Source: Methanocorpusculum parvum
GTDB taxonomy: Archaea > Halobacteriota > Methanomicrobia > Methanomicrobiales > Methanocorpusculaceae
Reading direction: 5' to 3'
DNA: 64,000 nt
Assembly: GCA_002287215.1 (NCBI GenBank)
Contig: LMVO01000044.1
Coordinates: 1-64,000, forward strand
Shown here piece after piece: positions 46,056 through 55,921 of this stretch. Below the pieces are notes generated by a model. That model worked only from the letters and a program-made list of their open reading frames with translations, was not told the DNA's origin and made no database searches. A program made the position numbers and the translations under genes. Positions within the stretch are counted from its first letter, which is position 1. Each line of letters starts with the position of its first letter.

Positions 46056-48407
46056 ATGGTTATTCCTGAACTCTTATCTCCTGCGGGTTCGCCCGATGCT
46101 TTGAAAGCTGCCGTCTATGCCGGCTCTGATGCTGTATATCTCGGCGGAAAACTTTTCGGCGCACGCCAGTACGCCGCGAACTTTTCGAATGATGAACTGA
46201 AAAATGCCGTCATATTCGCCCATCAGTACGGCGTCAAAGTCTATGTGACCGTCAACACGCTCGCATACGATGACGATATGCCGGCGGTCGCCGAATATCT
46301 TCGGTTCCTCTCCGATATCGGCGTTGACGCGATCCTCGTGCAGGATGTCGGCGTCCTCTCTCTCGCGAGAGAGATCGTGCCGGATCTTCCCCTCCATGCA
46401 AGCACGCAGATGACCATCCATAACGCGGCCGGTATCCGGTTCGCCGCGGAACACGGGGTCTCGCGTGTGGTCCTCGCCCGCGAACTTCCGTTCGATGATG
46501 TGAAAAAGATCGCCGAAGCGGCAAACGAAGCCGGCGTCGAGCTCGAGATCTTCGTACACGGAGCGATCTGCTATGCATACTCGGGACAGTGCCTCTTTTC
46601 TTCCGTGATCGGCGGAAGGAGCGGCAACCAGGGGGCATGCGCCCAGCCGTGCAGAAAACCCTACACCCTCCTTGCCGACGGAGAAACCGTCCCGACCCAG
46701 GGCGATTATCTTCTCTCGCCGCGGGATCTCTGTCTCTATCCCTACCTCGAAGAGATCTGCAGTCTCGGTGTCGCGGCCGTCAAGATAGAAGGCAGGATGA
46801 AGACCCCTGAGTATGTGGGGATCGTCACCGATGCCTACCGCCGGGCGCTTGATACGATAGCAGCAGGAGAGGAGTTCGTTGTGGAAAACGAGACGATGGA
46901 GGACCTCGCCTTTGCGTTCAACCGCGGGTTTACGAAAGGATATCTTTTCGGAGATAAGTGGGGGACGTTCATCAATGCAAAAAAGCCGGACAACCGCGGT
47001 GTCTTTGCAGGATTTGTTTCCGGACTCGATGAGTCCCGCGGCAAGGTTATCGTCAAGATCGAAGGTCCGGTACCTGATACCGGCGACGGGCTTGTGTTCA
47101 AGATCGCCGGCCGCGAGACCGGCTTCGCTCTGAATAAAGAACCCTATATCTTTCCGGAAGGGGACGCCTACAAGATCCCGGCGCCGGCAGATGTTGTTCT
47201 CGGCAGCGAACTCTGGATCACCCGCCGGATGAAGACCGAACGGAAAGCAGCCGCGATCCTTGCAAAACCATCCGGAGGACGGATCCCTCTCGACATCACC
47301 GTCTCCGTCGACAAATCGGGACGGCTCACCGTCTCCTCCGGTTCGGTCGAGGTCAAAACCGAGATGCCGATGCTTGAGGCGCTGAACAAACCCGTCTCCA
47401 AGGAGTCGGTCGAGACCCAGATGCGAAAGACCGGCGGCACGCCGTTTTACGTCAGAAACCTTTCGATGAAGTATGACGGAACGATGTTTCTCCCGATGAG
47501 CGTCATCACCGATCTTCGCCGGAGATTTTTGGATGAAGCGGCGCTGGCCGGAAAACCTGCCCGGACCACCCGTCCGTATCAGGAGAAAGGCTCCGCGGTC
47601 CCGGAGCGGATCGTTCCGATCGTCCAGGTCTATACAGACTCGGTCATCGGGGCAAAGGCCGCCCACTCGGCCGGAGCAGGTCAGGTCGTGTATGAAGGCG
47701 TCGAGGAGATCTATGATCTCCCGATCATCTACAAGCTGCCGAGGATTGTTTTGGAACACGAGGTCCCCGAGACATTTTCCAAGATCCCCGCAAGTGCCGC
47801 CGGCGTTATGGTCGACGGTGTCGGTGCTGCCGAGCTGATCAAGGGCATTCCAAAATACGGAGGCTCAGGTCTGAACATCACGAATGCCCGCTCGGCCATG
47901 ACGTACGGAAAAAGCTGTCGTCAGGTCTGCCTCTCGCCGGAACTTTCCGGGAAACAGATCAGAACGCTGATGGAGCAGCTTTCCGCATATGCTCATCCGC
48001 CGAAGACCGAGGTGATCGTTCAGGGCAGTCTTGAGGTGATGATCACCGAGAACTGTATTCCGGCAACTGCTCAAGGGTGCAGGAGCTGCAGTCAGTCCTG
48101 GGCGCTGAAGGATAAAACGAACCGGATATTCCGCGTCCGGACCGATCTCCAGTGCCGGACCCATATCCTGAACTCCTCCGAGACCTGCCTGATCGAGTAT
48201 GTCGGCAAACTCGCATCATCCGGCGTATCGGTCATCTCGATCGACGCCCGCGGGAGAAGCCCGGAGTATATCCGGAGAATGACCGCGATCTATTCTGCGG
48301 TCGCTTCCGGTGACGGGGATCCAAAAGAGCTGAAAGAACAGATAAAAGATATCGCGTCCGGCGGCATCACGGCAGGGCATTACCTGCGCGGTGTCGTCAG
48401 AGAATAA
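46056..48407 (+). CDS. Peptidase U32 family protein
   Basis: This 783-residue protein has the U32 signature EIFVHGAICYAYSGQCLFSS at about 169-188, and PELLSPAGSPDALKAAVYAGSDAVYLGG at the start, which marks the TIM-barrel domain. Some bacterial U32 members (RlhA, TrhP) are RNA hydroxylation factors rather than proteases, so function is open. The second half includes a related barrel-like segment with conserved cysteines (CRQVCLSPELS, CIPATAQGCRSC), suggesting a metal or cluster. A T-run at 48408-48415 follows. Confidence 0.9.
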   Translation: MVIPELLSPAGSPDALKAAVYAGSDAVYLGGKLFGARQYAANFSNDELKNAVIFAHQYGVKVYVTVNTLAYDDDMPAVAEYLRFLSDIGVDAILVQDVGVLSLAREIVPDLPLHASTQMTIHNAAGIRFAAEHGVSRVVLARELPFDDVKKIAEAANEAGVELEIFVHGAICYAYSGQCLFSSVIGGRSGNQGACAQPCRKPYTLLADGETVPTQGDYLLSPRDLCLYPYLEEICSLGVAAVKIEGRMKTPEYVGIVTDAYRRALDTIAAGEEFVVENETMEDLAFAFNRGFTKGYLFGDKWGTFINAKKPDNRGVFAGFVSGLDESRGKVIVKIEGPVPDTGDGLVFKIAGRETGFALNKEPYIFPEGDAYKIPAPADVVLGSELWITRRMKTERKAAAILAKPSGGRIPLDITVSVDKSGRLTVSSGSVEVKTEMPMLEALNKPVSKESVETQMRKTGGTPFYVRNLSMKYDGTMFLPMSVITDLRRRFLDEAALAGKPARTTRPYQEKGSAVPERIVPIVQVYTDSVIGAKAAHSAGAGQVVYEGVEEIYDLPIIYKLPRIVLEHEVPETFSKIPASAAGVMVDGVGAAELIKGIPKYGGSGLNITNARSAMTYGKSCRQVCLSPELSGKQIRTLMEQLSAYAHPPKTEVIVQGSLEVMITENCIPATAQGCRSCSQSWALKDKTNRIFRVRTDLQCRTHILNSSETCLIEYVGKLASSGVSVISIDARGRSPEYIRRMTAIYSAVASGDGDPKELKEQIKDIASGGITAGHYLRGVVRE

Positions 48408-48424
48408 TTTTTTTTGGATACGTA

Positions 48425-48721
48425 TTAGAATATTCTTCTAAAGACCGTCGTCTCATCCTTCGGTCCTTCTTTTCTCGCAAGAAAATCTCTTCCCTGTGCC
48501 GTGATCCTGTACTCGCCCTCGGCAGGTTTCATCCCGTACACATGACTCCCGCTCAGATACCCTTTCCTCTTCAGATAATCGACCTCATTGTCCAGATCGA
48601 TCCCGGAAACACCCAGTTTATCGGCAAGATGTGCGCACGGACAGAAATTTGCATGCCCTCTGCTGTTTGCATCTGCCAGATAAAATGTCAGGATCTTAAC
48701 CCTCAATGCATGATTATCCAT
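48425..48721 (-). CDS. Winged-helix protein
   Basis: This 98-residue protein (start MDNHALRVKIL) has a winged-helix layout: HLADKLGVSGIDLDNEVDYLKRKGYL, then a wing YRITAQGRDFLARK. ATG 48721 is preferred over GTG 48751, because AAATATTACA (48739-48748, minus strand) lies 18-27 bases upstream as a TATA box for a leaderless message. Two cysteines (CPC) precede the recognition helix. Likely a small transcription regulator. Confidence 0.7.
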   Translation of the reverse strand: MDNHALRVKILTFYLADANSRGHANFCPCAHLADKLGVSGIDLDNEVDYLKRKGYLSGSHVYGMKPAEGEYRITAQGRDFLARKEGPKDETTVFRRIF

Positions 48722-48850
48722 AAGGCAATAGGATAATATGTAATATTTCACTATAATTAATCTATTGGCCGTGATAAAAATCGAAAAATATCTCCTCCCC
48801 TCTGCATGGACAGGAGGACCAGGAGGAAGCTACCGGCCCCGCGGGCCGGT

Positions 48851-51142
48851 TTACTTCTCCCGCCACTCAATATCCGGCGTCTGCAATATACCGGCCGCGG
48901 TTTTTTCTCCGATCCCCTTCACCGCGATCAGCTGCTCCTTTGAAGCATTCATCACTCCCCGAAGCGACCCGAACTCCCGCAGAAGATCGCGGGCCGCTTT
49001 CGGCCCCACATCCGGAAATGCCGTCAGGATGTATTCGACGGCGGCTTTGCCAGTTCGCCCCGTCTTAGCTTTATGGAGGCTCCGCGGCGAGCCGGTCGAT
49101 CCTGCTTCCCGCCTCGCAAACGCATGGATCATCTCCGCCGTCTCGTTTGCATCCTTCGTAAACAGGATCGAGACATCGAAGTCCGCCGAAATCGACGCGA
49201 GCGTGTTTCGAATCGCGTTCGGGTGAAGGTTCCGCAGTTCATACAGATCCGCAAGGCTTCCTCCCTCTATGATCAGCACCGGGCGGATCGACGAATCGGC
49301 CAGATCCCGCATCTGACCAAACAGATCCCGGTCGACCAGCGTATCCACAAAATCCTGCACGGTTTTTCGTTCGATCAGGATCCGGTCTCCGATTGCGTAA
49401 TCGCCGACCGGCATCTGCGCAAGCGTGATCTTCACGCCGAGATTGCTCAGATACTCGGCGACACGCGAATGGGTCTCCCGGTTGTCGATCATAACCGCCG
49501 GCCGGTCGTCATTCTCTTCCGAGACCGCCCGTATCACTACATCCGCGAGGGTCAGCTGACCCTCCGGCGGAGCATATGCCGGCTCTCCCGCGGGCGGGAT
49601 CCTCGGCGCCGAAGAAACGGGAACGCCGCCGGAACGCATCGCTTTTACGCCTTTCTGCATCTGCTTTTCGCGGGTGCTGCTCACCCAGCGGTAGGTCTCG
49701 TCCGTTGTTCCGCGGGTGACCAGCACAATGATCTTTCCGGTAGCATTTCTGCCGGTCCGCCCCTTCCTCTGGATACTGCGGATCTCTGAAGGGACTGCCT
49801 CATAAAAGATCACGAGATCCGTCGAAGGGATGTCGAGACCCTCCTCACCGACCGAGGTCGCGACCAGGACCGGAAACTCGCCTTCGCGGAACTGGCGGAT
49901 CGCCTCGATCTGCTCCTTCTGCGAAAGCCCCTTCTCCGCATCGCGTGAAGCCTGCCCGACGAACCGTATCGCCGGTATCCCGTCCTGCGCCAGATGATCG
50001 ACGAGCATCGAGACCCCGTCCCGGTAGGTCGCAAAAACGATGATCCGGGACTCCGGTTCCGTGATCAGCTGTTCCCGGATCACTCTGACGACTTCCGCGG
50101 CTTTGGGGTGCAGCTCTTTGTCCCAGTTCTGGCAGAGAGCAAGCAGCCGCCGGAACCGTTCATCCTCATAGATCCGTTTTGCCGCTTTGCTGCCGGCGCC
50201 TCCCGCTCCTTCCGCCTCCAGCCGGAGAAGATAGGCTTTGAAAGCGGTCGTCCCCTGAGACTCGGCAAGCGTGATCCCGTGCCGGAGCTTCATCAGCTCG
50301 GCATGGATCGAGACCGCCGAATACGCCGAAGGATCCCGCGCCTGCATCCTGGTCTGGATCTGCGCCATAAGAGCGTTCAGCGCTTTCATGGAAAGGGCTT
50401 CACGTTTCGGCACCCGGTAGCTGAGGGCCGCAAGACTCGTCAGCCGGTCATCGATCATCGAGTTGAGAACCGAGACCGCAAGCCAGAGATCCTCGGGAAG
50501 ATCGACCGTCCGGTACTCGATCTCGCGTTCATGGACATACGGCCTGACATCCGGGTCCGACTCGACCCGGCTCTCCACGACCGAGATCGAAAGATGCTGA
50601 CAGATCTCCGCGACCTGTTCAGGGTCCGAACCCGGCGATGCCGTCATGCCGAGAAGAAGCGGGTCACGGGCCTCGGCATTGTAGCGTTCCGCGATGAAGA
50701 CATAGGCATAGTTCCCGACCGTCCGGTGGCATTCGTCCACGATCAAAAGTGAAACATCCCTGAGGTTGTAGCGTTCGGCGATCAGATCATTTTTGATGAC
50801 CTCCGGCGTTGAAATACAGAACCGTGCTTTTTTCCACAGATCGACCCGCTTCGCCGGCGGCGTCGTGCCGGTGAACATAATGATCTCTTCAGAGTCGATC
50901 AGAAGATTTTTAGAAAAATAGCGGAGATGCTGCTCGACCAGAGGTTTGGTCGGGGCAAGCATCAGGATCTTTCCGGCTGAGATCCGCTCTGCCGCGATAA
51001 GCAGCGCGACAGCAGTTTTTCCCATACCGGTCGGAAGAACGACGAGCGTATTTCCCGAAAGGGCATGTTTTGCAATATTCGTCTGGTATGCCCGTTCTTC
51101 CAGCGTGTTTTCAGGGATGTTTTTTCGGGTGATATAACTCAT
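48851..51142 (-). CDS. hef: Hef helicase-nuclease (XPF family)
   Basis: This 763-residue protein combines a superfamily 2 helicase (Walker A PTGMGKT, DECH box in VDECHRTVGN, motif VI QRKGRTGR) with an XPF-type nuclease (IDNRETHS...GDYAIGD...IERKTVQDF, the ERKx3D core) and a C-terminal helix-hairpin-helix pair (FPDVGPKAARDLL, VKGIGEKTAAGIL). Hef processes stalled and branched replication forks in euryarchaea. The start overlaps the glyS stop by four bases, so both are translated together. Confidence 0.96.
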   Translation of the reverse strand: MSYITRKNIPENTLEERAYQTNIAKHALSGNTLVVLPTGMGKTAVALLIAAERISAGKILMLAPTKPLVEQHLRYFSKNLLIDSEEIIMFTGTTPPAKRVDLWKKARFCISTPEVIKNDLIAERYNLRDVSLLIVDECHRTVGNYAYVFIAERYNAEARDPLLLGMTASPGSDPEQVAEICQHLSISVVESRVESDPDVRPYVHEREIEYRTVDLPEDLWLAVSVLNSMIDDRLTSLAALSYRVPKREALSMKALNALMAQIQTRMQARDPSAYSAVSIHAELMKLRHGITLAESQGTTAFKAYLLRLEAEGAGGAGSKAAKRIYEDERFRRLLALCQNWDKELHPKAAEVVRVIREQLITEPESRIIVFATYRDGVSMLVDHLAQDGIPAIRFVGQASRDAEKGLSQKEQIEAIRQFREGEFPVLVATSVGEEGLDIPSTDLVIFYEAVPSEIRSIQRKGRTGRNATGKIIVLVTRGTTDETYRWVSSTREKQMQKGVKAMRSGGVPVSSAPRIPPAGEPAYAPPEGQLTLADVVIRAVSEENDDRPAVMIDNRETHSRVAEYLSNLGVKITLAQMPVGDYAIGDRILIERKTVQDFVDTLVDRDLFGQMRDLADSSIRPVLIIEGGSLADLYELRNLHPNAIRNTLASISADFDVSILFTKDANETAEMIHAFARREAGSTGSPRSLHKAKTGRTGKAAVEYILTAFPDVGPKAARDLLREFGSLRGVMNASKEQLIAVKGIGEKTAAGILQTPDIEWREK

Positions 51143-52869
51143 AACGAGGATGTATCGAAGGGAAGTTTTCCTTTGAGGAGATCCGGGAGTGCTTTGAGAA
51201 CGGATGCCGCCGGCCCTCTGATCTGCTGCATCGTATCGCGATCCCTCAGCGTGACGGTCGTATCCTCTTTGGTGTCGTAATCGACCGTGATACAGTATGG
51301 GGTTCCGATCTCGTCCTGTCTTCTGTATCTGCGTCCGATCGCGCCGGCGTCGTCGTATTCGGTCTGGATGCCTTCGTTCTGCAGTTCAAGGACGAGCTGT
51401 TTTGCGATCTCGTCGAGTCCGTCGCGGGCCATCAGCGGAAGGACGGCGGCCTGGATCGGGGCGACACCCTTTTGGAACCGCATGACTGTGCGTGCTTCTC
51501 CGTCGGCCACGTCTTCTGCGTAGGCGTGTTCGAGGACCATGTAACACATCCGGTCGATACCGTAGGACGGTTCGATGACGTGCGGCATGACTTCTTCGCC
51601 GAAGACATCGACGATCTCGTCTTTGACGGTGTACATGTCAGGGGTGATGAGGATCTCCTCGCCTTCGATCGTCAGACGGATCCCGTCTGCTTCGGGAGTC
51701 GCGGTGAGCATCTGTTCGGAGATGATCTTTGCCTTGCCTTTGAATGCGGGTCCGAGTTTGCCGAAGTTCGGGACGATGGCTTTGTGGTGGACCTTTTTTG
51801 CCTCCGGGTACTGGACGAAGACGGTGTTTTTCTGACCCGAGACCCGTGCGTGGGCCTTGAGGTCGTAGTCTGTCCGGTCGGCGATACCGACGATCTCGAC
51901 CCAGCCGAACCGGTCGGAAAGCGCCTCGGCGTCCCAGCAGTCCGTGGCGTAGTGGGCACGCTCGTCGGGCATGTGCTGGCGGAATCTGATCTTGTCGGGG
52001 TTGAATCCGACCGTGCAGAGAATATCGTGGGTCATGGCGACGTAGTAGGCGACGTATTCGTTGGCGATGATGCCTTCATCGACTGCCTCCCGCATGGATT
52101 TGATTACTGCCGGCGCTTCGGTTTCCTGCTGGGCGATGCCCCACAGCGGCATTTTATAGTCTGCGTATCTGGTGAAGTTCGGGTGATCCTTTTCTTCCGG
52201 GTGGACGAAGATCTCGGCTTCGGCCTGGGTGAACTCCCTGAGGCGGATCATGCCCTGACGGGGGGAGATCTCGTTTCTGTAGGATTTGCCGATCTGAACA
52301 GCGCCGAACGGCAGGTGGTCACGATAGAATCTGAGAAGTCTTGCGAAGTCGACGAACATTCCCTGGGCAGTTTCCGGGCGGAGGTAGCCTTTTCTCTGTC
52401 CGCCGGGTCCTATCGAGGTGGTGAACATGAGGTTGAAGTCAAAGACCTCTACTTCGCCGAGAACTTTATTACAGGCAGGGCATTCTTTGTCGACGAGGAC
52501 GTTGTGCAGTTCCTCTTTGGACATGGTTCCTGCATGCGGGATGCCGAATGCTTCGGCGACATGGTCGGCACGCAGGAACTCCTGACAGTTCGGGCACTGG
52601 AACATTTTGTCGGAGAATCCGCCTACGTGGCCGGAGGCAACGTAGATCGGTTCGATACCGACAGTCGGGCATTCGATTTCGTAGTATCCTTCCTGTACGA
52701 CGTAGAAGCGGCGCCAGATGGATTCGACCCGGCGTTTGAGCATCGCGCCGAGGGGTCCGTAGTCGATAAAGCCGGCGACCGAGCCGTATATTTCCGAGGA
52801 GGGCCAGACAAATCCTCTTCTGCGTGCGAGTTCGATGACCTTTTCGTAGGTGTCTATGTATTCTGCCAT
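51139..52869 (-). CDS. glyS: Glycyl-tRNA synthetase (dimeric, archaeal/eukaryotic type)
   Basis: This 576-residue class II synthetase charges tRNA-Gly. It has the N-terminal class II entry RRGFVWPSSEIYG with DYGPLGAMLKRRVE, a zinc pair CPNC and CPAC in the first insertion, motif 2 SYRNEISPRQGMIRLREFTQ, and motif 3 PSYGIDRMCYMVLEHAY followed by the anticodon domain. It is the first gene of the glyS-hef operon. Its tRNA partner, tRNA-Gly(TCC), lies 600 bases away on the same strand. Confidence 0.97.
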   Translation of the reverse strand: MAEYIDTYEKVIELARRRGFVWPSSEIYGSVAGFIDYGPLGAMLKRRVESIWRRFYVVQEGYYEIECPTVGIEPIYVASGHVGGFSDKMFQCPNCQEFLRADHVAEAFGIPHAGTMSKEELHNVLVDKECPACNKVLGEVEVFDFNLMFTTSIGPGGQRKGYLRPETAQGMFVDFARLLRFYRDHLPFGAVQIGKSYRNEISPRQGMIRLREFTQAEAEIFVHPEEKDHPNFTRYADYKMPLWGIAQQETEAPAVIKSMREAVDEGIIANEYVAYYVAMTHDILCTVGFNPDKIRFRQHMPDERAHYATDCWDAEALSDRFGWVEIVGIADRTDYDLKAHARVSGQKNTVFVQYPEAKKVHHKAIVPNFGKLGPAFKGKAKIISEQMLTATPEADGIRLTIEGEEILITPDMYTVKDEIVDVFGEEVMPHVIEPSYGIDRMCYMVLEHAYAEDVADGEARTVMRFQKGVAPIQAAVLPLMARDGLDEIAKQLVLELQNEGIQTEYDDAGAIGRRYRRQDEIGTPYCITVDYDTKEDTTVTLRDRDTMQQIRGPAASVLKALPDLLKGKLPFDTSSL

Positions 52870-53395
52870 GGAGATATCTGGATATTTATGGGCTTTGCAG
52901 CCATATAGATATACTGTGTTTTTATATTTGCGGGGAAGAGGGGGACAGGATTTGGGTAACTATGTAGGTAATGTAGGGTCGATGTAGGTACTACCTACAT
53001 GAATCAAGCCTCAAATTGGATGTATTTTTTTATTTAAAGCTATATTTGACAGTTATGTAGGGATGTAGGTTGTTTTTCGTCCAGGATATATGGAAATTCA
53101 GATCTATGGAGATTTATGTACCTAACGAGTTGGGTGTTCATTTATCCTACATCCCTACATAAATGTTAAATTCAGCTTAAAATCAAAAAATAAGGCAAAT
53201 TAAGGGTTGAATCCATGTAGGTAGTACCTACATCGACCCTACATTACCTACACAACCACCAATACAGCTTAAAATCAGAAAATAAGGCAGATCCTGGGTT
53301 TTATTCATGTTGGATATACCTACATCGATCCTACATACCTACATGACCTGTCAGATGGGGCTGTGGAGAACAAGGTGTGCAAAAAAGTAAACGAG
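52870..53395. other. Gene-free stretch holding an iteron-like repeat cluster
   Basis: No supported coding frame is present between glyS and tRNA-Val. The AT-rich part is filled by three related ~110-base units described in the next entry; flanks of about 90 and 50 bases carry the glyS promoter and tRNA downstream sequence. Confidence 0.7.
52962..53344. repeat. Iteron-like cluster: ~14 ATGTAGG motifs in three ~110-base units
   Basis: ATGTAGG, or its inverse CCTACAT, occurs at 52962, 52971, 52982, 52994, 53055, 53063, 53146, 53154, 53215, 53227, 53238, 53247 (one change), 53319, 53330 and 53338, often 8-11 bases apart. Unit A (52962-53070) is inverted relative to unit B (53143-53253); 39 bases (52963-53001 against 53214-53252) match perfectly. 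Unit C (53264-53345) repeats B directly. Each unit has an AT-rich core with GCTTAAAAT and a palindrome ATGTAGGTA-N-TACCTACAT (degraded in C). Confidence 0.85.
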
Positions 53396-53467
53396 TGGAT
53401 CCGAGGAGATTCGAACTCCTGACCTTCGCCGTGTGAAGGCGACGTCATACCACTAGACCACGAATCC
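53396..53467 (-). tRNA. tRNA-Val (anticodon CAC)
   Basis: The 72-base cloverleaf on the minus strand has acceptor arms GGATTCG and CGGATCC (one G-T pair), anticodon stem TCGCC/GGCGA with loop TTCACAC and anticodon CAC at 53433-53435, T arm CAGGAG-TTCGAAT-CTCCT and discriminator A. No CCA is encoded. Confidence 0.95.
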
Positions 53468-53486
53468 ATACAAAAAGGATGAAAAA

Positions 53487-53557
53487 TGCACCGACCGGGA
53501 ATCGAACCCGGGCTATTGGCTTGGAAGGCCAAAGTCATACCTCTAGACCATCAGTGC
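53487..53557 (-). tRNA. tRNA-Gly (anticodon TCC)
   Basis: The 71-base cloverleaf on the minus strand has acceptor arms GCACTGA and TCGGTGC, anticodon loop CTTCCAA with TCC at 53523-53525, T arm CCGGG-TTCGATT-CCCGG and discriminator A. It lies 19 bases upstream of tRNA-Val, so both are probably cut from one transcript. Confidence 0.95.
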
Positions 53558-53620
53558 AATCTTTGCGTCACTTATGTTTCTATTTGACCTAATTAAACCT
53601 GTCGAAAAAATATTGGGTGA

Positions 53621-54535
53621 TCAGTATCCTCTGATCTCGGCACGGACCTTTTCCAGATTGGTGATCCTCTTCTCCAGCGACGGGTGCGTGGAAAATAACT
53701 CCATAACGGACTCCCCTGAGATAGCCGGAATGATAAAGAACGAATTCGTCCCGGAAACCGCCCTCTTCGCATCAGGAGACGCTGCATTCACGCCGCTGCT
53801 GATCTTTTTCAGAGCGCGGATCAGCGCATCCGGATCGCGGGTAAGGTAGGCGCTTCCGCGGTCTGCGGAGAACTCCCGGTATCGGGAGATCGCCATCGTC
53901 ACGATCGTTCCGACCATGTACACAACAAATGTCAGGGCCATCGCTGCGATAAAGATAAGGATCCCTCCGCCGTTTTCACTATCCCGGTTCCCGCCGAACA
54001 GCGCCATCAGAAACGCATTGTTCAAAATGATCGAAGCGACCATCACCGCAAAACTTCCCACCGTCATCGTGAGCATATCACGATTCTTCACATGGGCCAT
54101 TTCATGGGCCAATACCGCCTCCAGTTCATCATCCGTCAGCAGATACCGGATCTTCGGTGTTACGGCCACCACGGCCTTTCTCGGGCTTCTGCCGGTCGCA
54201 AAGGCATTGGGGATATTTGCCATCGCCTTATGCTGAATGATCCCCACTTTCGGCATAGGAAGACCCGCCTCATCGGCCAGCCGCCGGACCATCGCATAAA
54301 GCTTTGGCTCCTCATCCTCATCGACCAGCATGACCTGCATACTTCTCTGCACCAGCTTATCTGAAAAGAAGTACTGCACAAACGCCATCACGAATACCAG
54401 TCCCACTAAGAAGTACATCATTGTCCCTTGCAGGAACACCATGATCACTGTCAGTATGACCACATACAGCAGGAGCATGATCATCCAGGCGACAACCTGA
54501 CGACCGACCAGCCCCCAGTCACGTTTCCAAATCAT
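53621..54535 (-). CDS. htpX: HtpX-type membrane zinc metalloprotease (M48)
   Basis: This 304-residue membrane protease has the zinc motif HEMAH at 144-148 and a downstream glutamate in REFSADRGSAYLTRDP. Two hydrophobic helices at about 12-34 and 40-57 and another pair after the active site anchor it in the membrane, with the active site facing the cytosol. HtpX degrades damaged membrane proteins. It precedes the tRNA-Gly gene on the same strand. Confidence 0.95.
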   Translation of the reverse strand: MIWKRDWGLVGRQVVAWMIMLLLYVVILTVIMVFLQGTMMYFLVGLVFVMAFVQYFFSDKLVQRSMQVMLVDEDEEPKLYAMVRRLADEAGLPMPKVGIIQHKAMANIPNAFATGRSPRKAVVAVTPKIRYLLTDDELEAVLAHEMAHVKNRDMLTMTVGSFAVMVASIILNNAFLMALFGGNRDSENGGGILIFIAAMALTFVVYMVGTIVTMAISRYREFSADRGSAYLTRDPDALIRALKKISSGVNAASPDAKRAVSGTNSFFIIPAISGESVMELFSTHPSLEKRITNLEKVRAEIRGY

Positions 54536-54629
54536 TGTACTTAGTATGGATAATCCCGGAATAATAGCTTTCCTGACCCTGCAGATTCAATCCGAACTAT
54601 AAACTACCTGAAGGACATAATATTGAATA

Positions 54630-55304
54630 ATGACTGCAGATGATTTCGAAGTAATCGAAGAGGAGTTCCCGGCTGACGAACTTGCCGACCTGGCATTTGG
54701 GATGTTCACCATCTTCATCGAAAAACATCAGGAATCACAAGGATCGTTTCTTTTCCGTGAAGTCGAGTCCGGCGGCGATATTGAAGAACTCTGCACAAGA
54801 GTTCTGACGGCATTTTCCGCCGAGTATGCCCCGCTCGCTCCTGCCCTGGAACGCATCGGGACCGCGCAGGAGATAGCGGCTTTGTACCGCAGCGGCGAAG
54901 GGATAGTCCCCTCTAAGACCAGAAGATCCTACTGGATCCAGCAGGACAGACCCGGAGTCGATCCCGGCGCCGCGGGAGCCGAAGAAGCGGGCAAATGGCT
55001 GATCTTCGTTGAGCCGGATGACGTGGACGCAGCCTGGCAGAAGATCCGCAATGCCACCATCGAAGGCAGGCTTGGGATCGGCGCAAAGGTCAGCACCGCA
55101 AAAGAAAATGAAGATGCGCATGATGATCGCAAAGTCATCTATGTTTTCACGCCCGACTGGGCCGATGAACCTGATGTGATGCGGGTTCGTGCGGAGCTCA
55201 AAGAGCTCGGGTTTGCCGATCGGATCGGCTATAAAAGAAATCTCGACACCTACGCAGGTGAGTATCGGGAAAAAGGCAAACGCGTGGCGTATTACTCGGT
55301 CTGA
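54630..55304 (+). CDS. DUF1917 (Bles03-like) protein
   Basis: This 224-residue soluble protein has an acidic N-terminus and a C-terminal domain of about 110 residues, GKWLIFVEPDDVDAAWQKIR followed by KVIYVFTPDWADEPDVMRVR and LDTYAGEY, which matches the DUF1917/Bles03 family with an eIF4E-like fold. Some databases label members 'putative phosphothreonine lyase'; this is unproven. Its last 13 bases overlap the tail of the converging membrane protein gene. Confidence 0.7.
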   Translation: MTADDFEVIEEEFPADELADLAFGMFTIFIEKHQESQGSFLFREVESGGDIEELCTRVLTAFSAEYAPLAPALERIGTAQEIAALYRSGEGIVPSKTRRSYWIQQDRPGVDPGAAGAEEAGKWLIFVEPDDVDAAWQKIRNATIEGRLGIGAKVSTAKENEDAHDDRKVIYVFTPDWADEPDVMRVRAELKELGFADRIGYKRNLDTYAGEYREKGKRVAYYSV

Positions 55305-55840
55305 ACACTTCTCTTTTTCAGCACGAACCCAAGGACCGAGATGATGATCGCAATCAGGCTCGTGATGCTGGCGACCAGATATCCCCAGGGAAATCCTGCT
55401 TCGCCAAGAGCATTTTTGATGATCTGATCGATACAGATGCATAGAAGGCCGCTGAGGAAAATAACGGCCGGCAGCGTGAGCCAGATGCTTCTCTGCCCTA
55501 TCAGCAGACCATAGAGGACCCACATGAATATGATGCCTGTGGCCGCAATCGGGACGCCGATTGGCAGGAACCATTCGGCGGCGCCGTTGAACTGGTCGAG
55601 TACCAAAAGAAAAGGCAGCAGGAGTGCCGTGATGATCCCAAGCGAGACCTTGAGCCCGCGCTTTTTGTAATACAGGACCGGCATAAGTACAAGCCAGCCG
55701 AATAACAGTGAACAGACAGGATAGACCAGCCAGCCGATCGTGTTCGTTACTGCCAGATTGCAGATAATACAGATAAAAACAGCTGCAAAAACGCAGATGG
55801 AGACGACCCACATTGTCAGATCAGAAAATGAATGTTTCAT
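55292..55840 (-). CDS. Small polytopic membrane protein of unknown function
   Basis: This 182-residue protein has about six hydrophobic helices with short loops (LTMWVVSICVFAAVFICIIC first; last helix near LVASITSLIAIIISVLGFVL) and a basic tail KKRSVQTE. No active-site motif or family is recognised with confidence; it resembles the membrane part of DUF6320-like bacterial proteins. It overlaps the converging DUF1917 gene by 13 bases. Confidence 0.6.
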   Translation of the reverse strand: MKHSFSDLTMWVVSICVFAAVFICIICNLAVTNTIGWLVYPVCSLLFGWLVLMPVLYYKKRGLKVSLGIITALLLPFLLVLDQFNGAAEWFLPIGVPIAATGIIFMWVLYGLLIGQRSIWLTLPAVIFLSGLLCICIDQIIKNALGEAGFPWGYLVASITSLIAIIISVLGFVLKKRSVQTE

Positions 55841-55921
55841 GCCGGAGTCTCTTTAAGGTGCAAACATGATCTTTCGAAAAAGGAGCGGTGCAAAAATATC
55901 GCACCGTGTCTATCAGAAAGA

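Noticed and set aside
51472..52908. 478-codon open frame antisense to glyS
   Set aside because: It is a mirror of a clear glycyl-tRNA synthetase gene, with no motif or ribosome site.
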